The notes beneath the pieces were generated by a model. That model was given only the letters and a program-made list of their open reading frames with translations. It made no database searches and was not told where the DNA came from. Position numbers and translations under genes: made by a program. Of a stretch of DNA of 64,000 nucleotides, positions 49,735-64,000 are shown piece after piece; position 1 is the first letter of the stretch, and each line of letters opens with the position of its first letter. This DNA is from Ulota crispa. Taxonomy: Eukaryota > Streptophyta > Bryopsida > Orthotrichales > Orthotrichaceae. Where the stretch lies: contig OY987249.1 in the NCBI GenBank assembly GCA_963920765.1, positions 3,567,230 to 3,631,229 of the forward strand, in the 5' to 3' direction.

Positions 49735-52136
49735 CCCTTGAGTGCCCAAGCCATTTTCACCAAAATCAAGGTTTTGAGAGACCTACAACTTTGATGTATT
49801 GTATCTCATTCGATTGGATGATCCACAAAATGGACCATTTAAAATAAAGGAACACCTACTTAGAAAATGGTTTGCAAATTTTAGGAACAACTGACCATGG
49901 GAGATGGGAGGTTATAACCTTTGATCAAAGAACATGTGATGGCAAAATCTCATTTTTGGTAGGTAGTTGCTATTTGATGTTTTTTACAAAATTCTATAAG
50001 CCCAAGATTGATCTAAAATTTTGGTGAGTAGCAAGATTAGATGTGAATGCACACACTTGTAAATTATTGAAGATTGCACTTCTTTTTATGTCAAATTTTA
50101 GGGCTTCAACTTGCTATTGCATGGAAAACAATGATTGGCATGGTCGGTGAGGGGTGCCATAATATGGGTTTAGAACATGCTTGAAATCTTGCCAACAAAT
50201 TTCTTGCTACCACAACGCACACACAAGGAAGTTTGCAAAGGATATTGATTGGTTGCAACTTGTAAAACGCAGCTTGCCACCACTCCTAGTATGGTGTTTC
50301 ACCCAATCAAATCTCTTGCGACACCTGTAAAACATTTGACTTTCCTTGCCATTACTCCATTGGCATGTACAACTTGAATACCCTCACAATTATAATATAT
50401 AGCAAGATCAAAAATTAAATCATGTGCCTCAAACAAGCCTTTGAAATCATGCAAAGACACTTTTGATCTTGTGAGGCATTCCGGAGTTAAATAACAAGGA
50501 CCAATCCTACAACATCGGACTACCCAAAATTTTCAACGTATTTATAATGTTACCAAAGAATATTTCTCAAACAAAAATGCAAATGCTGCTTGCATAAGCA
50601 TGAGCGAAGGCAGCAAGTACATGGCATTATAAGCCTCCCTTGTGCTTTTAACGGTTCAAAGCATGCAAAGATCCATGTGTTTTGCTAGGCGTGCAATTAT
50701 AGGTCTTGTCCTATAAGACTTGATCTCTAACCACTTGCATGGCAAAGCACTTTGCAAGCTTTGTAATATCATAATAGGGCTTGCTATAATAACATTCTTA
50801 TTTTATTAGACTAGATTATGTCACTTTAGATTATCACTCTAAAATAAGAGGCTCTAATTCAAAGCGAGCATTTTGAACAAATCATGTAGAGCCTCCAAAA
50901 ACAATGCACATAGATTCTTGAAGGGGTTGCATTTTCTATATTTAGAAATTGTATTTGTGCATGCGCTGTTTTAGGAATTTAAGAGAGTGACATGAGCCAC
51001 TCTTGAGTGTGCTTATTGGTCATAATTGTGTTTGGATTTGTTTTTCAATAAAATATAAATATATGTCATACTAAAATAAATGAAAACATGTATTCAATCA
51101 TAATTTGCATATTAGAATATGGAATGAGTGCTTGCACGCTTTAAGAGCCTTATTGGAACATTCTCGGCTTTGTGGTGGTTGCTTTTAGGACTCATGTGCT
51201 CCATTTACAAGCTGCCTTTGAATCATGAATGCTACCACCTATGATCAAGAATAGCTACCTATGCACTTTTTGTTTTGATAAATTGTAGTTAATTCATACT
51301 AACTCAAAATAAATCAAATTAAACAGCCACATAATTGTCTCTTCTTTGGCTTTCTACCAAAAATATTTGCATCTTACCAAATTGCCCTAATTTTTCCACA
51401 AAAGTGCACTTTCCCTTAGATGGTACATTCACAAGCCTCCTACCATATGGTATGTTGTAAATTGTGGCTGCAAAAAGTAATAGCAATGCGCAAAGTAATT
51501 CTAGTAAACTATCAAAATATATACAATCACAACAATACAGCTTAGATTGCAAAAATTCAAGACTTTGGTCTTTCAACCCTTCACATTAGAAACCAAGAAT
51601 TTGTTTCCACTACCTCCAAACTATGTACTTGCATGACATCACATATTAAGACAAAGCAAGAGCTTCTCAAAAGAAGTTTGAGTCAACCAAAAATGAAAAC
51701 CCAAACTATTCAAGAGGATATCAAATTTTTTTTATAAAATAATTAAAAACTAATTAGATATCAACTATTAAATTAGTAGGTTGGGATTTTGGACTTAGTT
51801 TTTGGAGGCTTTACACTATGATCAGCAAAAGTTTTCAAAAAATTATTTTATTTGTCTATTTTCAACTCATTTTTATGACATCTTCACAAAATTTGGCCAC
51901 TCAATCCCACATCCTCTCAACTTGGTTCACCATAGTGTGATTTGACCTTTAGTGCAAATAGTTAGAGAATGCTTCAAATGTAGTCACTTGACTTGCACTT
52001 GGATAACTTGCTATGGCCACTCAAGTTGTTATGCTTTGCAAATGTTTTAAATTATTTGCTTGCATCTTGTATATAGAGCTCAATCACTTATATTGAATTT
52101 TTATGTTCAAAATATCACATCATAAACATAGTTACT
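49735..52136. other. Gene-free AT-rich intergenic region
   Basis: No coding region supported. The sequence ttaacccttgagtgcccaag at its left edge resembles another TTAA-type terminus abutting copy 2, but no partner was found. The remainder looks like old degraded repeat DNA. Confidence 0.35.
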
Positions 52137-52144
52137 TTATTTTA

Positions 52145-52553
52145 GGGAATTGCTAAAGCCACACCCTAAATTGTTAACACCACACCCCTATAAGCATGTG
52201 TTTTGCAAATTTAATGCTATTTTTTTTATATTCAAGTGGTCCATCATTCATTCAGTCAAGGCATCACCACCTTCTTGAAAGAAAGAAAAACAAATTTGAT
52301 TTTTTGTTGAACATTTATTGCACCATTTCTATATTTTTGATGTATTTTTGCTTTAAATATTTCAAAAGTCCTATATTTTTAGTTTCAAATTTGAAAACCT
52401 CTGATTTTTTTGAAAATAGTGTTAGAATGATAAAGGAGAAACAAATATTCTTATCCAAATTTAAAAAATCAACATAAAATTCTCATAGTTCATGCTCAAA
52501 GGACACCTTAGGGTGTGGCATTAGCAATTTTGGGTGTGGCTTTAGCAATTCCC
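52145..52553. mobile_element. hAT-like MITE with 8-bp target duplication
   Basis: A 409-bp element with inverted ends GGGAATTGCTAAAGCCACAC and the reverse complement at the right (gtgtggctttagcaattccc). Flanks are the perfect 8-bp direct repeat TTATTTTA at 52137-52144 and 52554-52561, the length typical of hAT elements. The right end carries a second, partly duplicated copy of the terminal motif (gggtgtggcattagcaatttt). Confidence 0.8.
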
Positions 52554-52561
52554 TTATTTTA

Positions 52562-53377
52562 TTACACAAGTTATTTTAATTAGTGCAAAATTTTGAATAG
52601 TGCAAACCCACTTCTCACTACTTTGGGTGAATTTTACCTAATTAGTATAAAAATGTGGCTTATCTTTCCTTGTTTTTTAAATAAGCTTTTGGCCACAACC
52701 TTTTGCCACCCCACATGTAGCAACTTGGTAAGCTAACTTTTTTTGATGAAGCATCTTTCACACACTCTTTAGTTAAGCTACGCGCTAACAAAATATTCTT
52801 AAGAATTTGGCCATTTAAGTCACATTGTTAGAGATAATACTTAAATATTGATAATCCATTGTATATTGAATCAATCTGAATGATCATGTTTTTTTTTAAT
52901 TATGCACCTTGTGAATTCACCCATTTCTTAAATTAGTGTAAGTTAGTATTATTGGTGCAATGCACAATAACTAAAATAACTGGTGTACCTATCAACTTGG
53001 TGTTTTTTGGGATATGTCATGATTTTTTAATGTAATTTTTATTTATTTGTAGTATAGGGGATAGAAGATCCATTCCTCACTCAAACCCCTCAATTCCTCA
53101 CCAAATTTGAAGATAATCACATATGTTGAAAGCCTAAAAAGGGGTACACAATGCATGGAATTTTAACAAAAATTAAACTAGGAGATGTGTTTAACTTATT
53201 AAAAAAATTGAAAAAATAATTAAATCATGGTCAAAATGCTCTTTAAATCACAACAAGTCCATCACCAATTTACCACCATTGTGTTCTTAACCTATTCTTG
53301 ATCTACAAAAGGTTTGCTTGAGTTGAGACAATTTTGAGTTTTAAAACGTGATTAAAAATCACAAAGAGTATATAATT
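52562..53377. other. AT-rich intergenic region
   Basis: No gene or bounded element recognised. Confidence 0.3.
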
Positions 53378-53542
53378 CACTACAAGAAAAACTATTTGTA
53401 GAGACATGTCCAAATTGACTAAAATGTCCAAATTGATAAAAGTTTGACAAAAACATGTCCAATTAAATTAACAAAAAAGTGTCAAAATCAGTGTGACCTA
53501 ATTGACAAAAAATGTCCAAATTGATACTGCTCCCTTGTAGTA
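53378..53542. mobile_element. Short CACTA-like element
   Basis: Starts CACTACAAGAAAAA, the canonical 5' end of plant CACTA (En/Spm) transposons, and ends CTTGTAGTA, near the expected CTTGTAGTG. Inside, the word atgtccaaattga and variants recur about four times, like the subterminal transposase-binding repeats of CACTA elements. At 165 bp it would be a MITE-sized derivative. A 3-bp target duplication is not clear. Confidence 0.6.
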
Positions 53543-54050
53543 TATTAATGAAAGCTGATGAATATAGCATACTTGTTTGTGCAAAATTGCACTTGGCATG
53601 GGTTAAAAGACATGAATCAAGAACAATCTCCTCTTCAAATTTTAATGCATTTTGTCCTCATTTTTAGGCTTTTTATTATGTATTAGTTTTAGATTTGATG
53701 AAAAATTGAGTCCACAGGAGGGGTTTGAGAGATGAATGGATCTTTTTGTCCCTAGTTCTAACAAGGAGAACAAAAATAAGGTGGAAGCACCCATATCTGA
53801 CAACTTAAGCGCTTCTGCAAAAAACTACAAAGAGTTTGAGGCAAACAATATTTTTCCTATGTAGGAAGATAAGAAATATTGGGATTGTAATTTTTTCATA
53901 GTTTATTTGCAAAATTGAAATTATTTTGAATTCTAGGAGTCAAAAGTGTTCCACACCCATTGTCAATGTATAGATATATGTAATCCTAATACTAGCCAAA
54001 CTAATTTCAACTCATTACTTCCTACCTCACTTTGGGACATGTAGCATGAC
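53543..54050. other. Intergenic region
   Basis: Near 53780 the word aaggtggaagcacccat resembles the left end of the TA-flanked MITE family seen at 27.2 and 44.0 kb, but no right end was found. Nothing else recognised. Confidence 0.35.
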
Positions 54051-54292
54051 TTAACCCTTAAAGGATGAGGCTACTATTATACATACTGTGTACGCCGTTG
54101 TATAATTAGCATTTACTATCAACAAAAAGTTTCAATTTGGGATCTTGACTACCTCACCAGAACAGCATTGCTCTATATTCTAATTTCTTTGTTGATCTCA
54201 AATGTAATAAAGGTGCGGATGCACTCTAAATACAAGAAAAATACACCGTATTGTACTAGTCGCAGAGGGCTGCCTCGTCCTTTAGGGGTTAA
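54051..54292. mobile_element. TTAA-flanked short MITE
   Basis: TTAA at 54051-54054 and 54289-54292 bracket a 234-bp element. The left end CCCTTAAAGGATGAGGC pairs with a right end whose reverse complement is CCCCTAAAGGACGAGGC, 15 of 17 bases matching. The end resembles that of copy 2 at 49 kb (CCCCTAAAAGGACC), suggesting mobilisation by the same transposase. Confidence 0.8.
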
Positions 54293-55630
54293 GTGGTTTA
54301 ACCTTAAAAAGTTAGAAAAACACATTTCAAAGCATGTATCCTTGGTCATGGTGAAAATAGCACACCCTACTAGCTGGGAATGGGACGGTGTTGACAATGG
54401 ATGCTTCTACCTTAGAGGAAGAAACGAAACAGGCGGGAGTACATTCTTCAGCAATATGTTTCAGGGTTGCCTTGCCGTGCTGGCATTGGTAGGCCCGTAA
54501 TCATCCAACACGTAGCAGTAAACCCAGGTACGCATTTCATGAACCCGAGGCCGAGGGGAGGGAGGGAGGGCGACGGGTCAGGCGGCATCTGACCCGGCCC
54601 GTCGCCTCCGCGGAGTCCCCCTATGACCGCGTCCTATTCCTCCGCAGGCCTCTTTCGACTTCCCTGCTCTTTTGTCTTGACTGTCTCGTCGCTGCATTGT
54701 TTCGTATGCTCGCATCTCTTGTCCTTCTCCTCCTTGCCGGACCTCATCGCGGCATGGATCTCCTCCTATCCGGTAGCTCCACTCCTTTGGCTCTCGATTG
54801 AATCTTTTCAGGCGTAATTTGAGCCAGATTGGGGTTGTCAGCGCTGATTCAGACCTTTGCGGGAGAGGAGACAGTATTTGGTGCGTGATTGCGTGAGCTT
54901 TGGTGCAAATTTGCGGTCTGGAATGGAATTCTGATCAATAAAGCACAGAGGTAGCGAAATCGGAGGGAAGCAAGGTTGATGTTCTGACTTAGGCTTTTTT
55001 TTTCTTATATTTTCTTATTTTCTGATCTTCTGGAAGGTGGTAGTTATGATCATGACCTGGATTCTGTAAAAAAAATCAAAGCTTAGAAGAGAGACATCAT
55101 TTTTCTGGTTTTCAGTATAGGTTTTCATGGTATCGTTTTTGACCTGAGTTAGAAGTCCGTCATTTGAAGACTGGCGATTCGAGTGTGGCTCTTAGGGTTG
55201 GTACAACTGGAGTGTGCGGTTCTGGTAATTTAGAAGAGGAGATGAGTATTGTGCGAGGTGCTGGGAAGAATTCGCGCACAGTATTGAGAGGTTGATTGCA
55301 GAGTGGCGATTGTGCAAATGTGGCGTAGTTGAGTGAGCTAGGGTTTCCAACAATCCAGGCAGGAGAGGATTCAATATGCTGCGATCACTGTAGTTATAAC
55401 AGTTTTGGAAGGATCTGCAAGGCTCAGAATTATTACCAATCACTGATTGCGACAGGCATGGAGAGGGGGAAAGATGGAATAGGAAGAACGCGATAGGAAT
55501 TCAACGCCTAGGGTAGCTTGAACCTCGTAAATTGGTAATCGTCGAATTGTTTTTTCTTCAATGCATGCCCTGGAGCATGTGTCAGGGAGGGAGAGCTCAT
55601 TAAAGAGACTGAATCGCGCAAGAGTGAAGA
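54293..55630 (+). promoter_or_regulatory. Promoter and 5' leader region of the glutamate dehydrogenase gene
   Basis: The stretch 54540-54640 is strikingly GC-rich for this window and contains an imperfect palindrome, gggtcaggcggcatctgaccc, embedded in a longer cgacggg...cccgtcg inverted repeat. From there to the ATG at 55631 the DNA is gene-like in composition, consistent with a long 5' untranslated region, possibly with an intron. The transcription start cannot be placed from sequence alone. Confidence 0.45.
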
Positions 55631-62153
<6,523 letters not shown>

Positions 62154-62839
62154 ACACCGGGTGAAAATTTCAGCGCTTAAGTCCAAGTCCCTCCTTGGCC
62201 TGTGGTTGCTCTCAAAATCCTCAACGAACAATAATTGGTGAAGACGCAGCTATGACAGTGTGTGTTTGCGACGTTCAAACATGCTTAAAATTTTCTATAT
62301 TGTGCCGTGTGACGGTAAGACTTACACGCTGGGTTGTGCAAATAGAAAGATTGTGTGAAGAAGAGGGGACGGGGGTGGGTATTGAAGAGAACTGGTTCTG
62401 CTGGAGCACGCAAACCCTGGTAGAAACTGACCGTGTGCATTATGTTAGGCTAGGAGGGTCCAGTTTCTGGGTTACAGGTATGACGTGCACTCTCCATTTT
62501 GATGTGAATCTCCTTCAATGAGCCCCCTGGATAGTCCATAGTCCAAGACAATTAATCATAGGGTTTGACGGAAATGGTTGGTAGGGTGTAAGATGAATAA
62601 CAAGTGTGCATGTTCCAGGTAGTCTCAAGGAATCAACGAGTGTTTGGAAGGTGGTATTTTTTCCAAGCAGGTGTTTTCTCAGTTATTTGATGCGGATATT
62701 GATGCAATGGGACTTAGGTAATTGTTGTAGTATATTCACCAATTGAAAAGCATTATTGCAAGAATACAAGTCTGTTTGCTGTCGGTCTCACAGATTAGTT
62801 CCTCCTGCAGAAAAGGTTGGAATACAGTATTACACTGTC
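62154..62839. other. 3' flank of the glutamate dehydrogenase gene
   Basis: Follows the TGA stop directly and should include the 3' untranslated region. A 108-codon plus-strand frame at 62195-62521 has no domain pattern and is most likely untranslated. Confidence 0.4.
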
Positions 62840-63247
62840 TTAACCCATTAACGCTTGTGGTCGATTCAGGGTGTGGGCAATCCTTTGTATGGCCATTTGG
62901 GGCAAATTTTAGGGTTATTAAATACAGATGTCTACCACAGATATGACCGTATGGATGGAAGTATCTCGCAGGGTTTAGTGTTATGCATCATGAATTATGC
63001 TCACTCTTTAATTGTTATGGCCATCCTTTTGCATTTATTTGTGTATTTTCAGCCGGTACTCTTTTAGTTTTTTCAACCCTCTAGCCACATTGCCCCCTCA
63101 CATTGGCCTGGTTATTGTCCTAAATTCTGCACTTTCCAATTCCCCAAACCTGCCCCTTTGCCATGTCATCAAATTCCTTGACATGCTCTCTTTACAAACT
63201 GAAAAGAGTCAAAATCGACCAGAAAATGGTCAACGTTAATGGGTTAA
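62840..63247. mobile_element. TTAA-flanked MITE
   Basis: TTAA at 62840-62843 and 63244-63247 bracket a 400-bp element. The left end CCCATTAACGCTTG pairs with a right end whose reverse complement is CCCATTAACGTTG; after a short offset both ends also share GGTCGATT. Interior non-coding. Confidence 0.8.
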
Positions 63248-64000
63248 TTACAGTATGTTGTTGACAGTTCTCCTTTTTGGTCAAACTCTTCTTTTTTCCT
63301 TTTCTAATGTGCTAAACCGCTCTTACCTTTCACATTTCATTCCACTTATCTTAGCAACCTTTCTAGTTTCGTTCAGGCGACTATATAAGGATCAGCACAA
63401 ATCGAAAGAAAAGAATTAAAAAGCCTTCCGAATGATGGAGTTTTCATGCGTTTTGTAATCTCTTTTCTGTGGTATATTTAGGGAGAATTTGGATCATGAC
63501 CTTGTTAAAAAAACCACTTGTATTATGCTTAGAATTGACCGTATACTATCCTACTATCCTCTGAAAAATGCCAACCATCCGGCCCCGGGAATTGTAAAAG
63601 AAAAAAAAAAGCCAAACGAAGACCAAATAAAAAAAACCCCACCCTGCCAATTCCCCATCCCTCCCCGACTCCCCTGAATAACCACTATATCACGTCAAAC
63701 TGATGTAGCTGAAATATAATTACTGGGTAAGTGGGCGTCTCTAAGTATGACCCGTCTCAATTTTTGAACCACTGATATAGGGACACATGTAACCATTTCA
63801 ATTTTTTGGAAAACGTCTAACCACCAATGGCTAATTGACATGTGTACCCACCAATTTTTCATTTAATTTTTTTTGGAGAAGATGTGATATGAAGCTCGCT
63901 TCAATGTTCAAGTTGAATCTCCTCCAAACTACATTCTAATTAATTTGGTGGAAGCTAAACTACAAGCATGCTTGTTATGCATCAAATAATGTGATGAATA
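63248..64000. other. Intergenic sequence to the window end
   Basis: No gene recognised. Low-complexity A-rich run at 63598-63640 and AT-rich sequence beyond. Confidence 0.35.

Noticed and set aside
54623..54817. 64-codon plus-strand frame before the GDH gene
   Set aside because: Lies in the probable 5' leader; could at most be an upstream frame, and there is no evidence for translation.

Overview
The window looks like nuclear DNA of a non-seed land plant, most likely a bryophyte such as a moss. This is inference. The evidence is five split genes with canonical GT-AG introns of about 60-1,600 bp, plant-type protein variants (MNS3-type alpha-mannosidase, NADP-type glutamate dehydrogenase with a zinc-finger N-terminus), plant transposon classes, a TTTAGGG-type telomeric motif, and a complete eukaryotic phosphotransacetylase, an enzyme known from algae and mosses but not seed plants. 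No prokaryotic operon, CRISPR array, rRNA or tRNA gene was seen.

Layout. 1-2,848: gene-free, with a 0.87-kb inverted repeat. 2,849-8,993 (-): phosphate acetyltransferase, 15 exons, 787 aa, with two hairpin elements in its introns. 8,994-13,346: intergenic DNA with a 27-bp minisatellite, a Mutator-type MITE with a perfect 9-bp target duplication and a 39-40-bp tandem array. 13,347-25,712 (+): largest subunit of TFIIIC (B-block binding), 25 exons, about 2,058 aa. 25,713-27,660: intergenic with two MITEs. 27,661-29,761 (-): an unrecognised 386-aa C-terminally anchored membrane protein. It is divergent from 30,368-35,500 (+): an 882-aa helical-repeat/CHAT protease-like protein with a C-terminal membrane anchor, whose intron 2 holds a 1.13-kb near-palindromic Mutator-type element. 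35,501-43,430: repeat-rich DNA with a tandem array, a 2.3-kb element built of inverted tandem arrays and a decayed Helitron Rep gene. 43,431-48,510 (-): MNS3-type GH47 alpha-1,2-mannosidase, 9 exons, 667 aa. 48,511-55,630: a 7-kb repeat-rich gap with TTAA-flanked, hAT-like and CACTA-like elements. 55,631-62,153 (+): zinc finger plus NADP-type glutamate dehydrogenase, 15 exons, 605 aa. 62,154-64,000: downstream DNA with a further TTAA-flanked element.

Exon models were built by hand from reading frame, GT-AG signals and family conservation. In all five genes the summed exon lengths are divisible by three with every junction in phase, which supports them; individual borders may be off by a base or two. 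The genes do not form one pathway: acetyl-phosphate/acetyl-CoA exchange, RNA polymerase III initiation, N-glycan trimming, glutamate metabolism, and two membrane-anchored proteins of unknown role.

The most unusual content is the density of small transposable elements whose ends can be fixed from the sequence: four well-supported TTAA-bounded elements (two of them homologous copies in opposite orientation), a set of 9-bp-duplication elements with similar GGGAAAT-like termini, a nested insertion, a Stowaway-like element and the inverted array at 37.1-38.6 kb.
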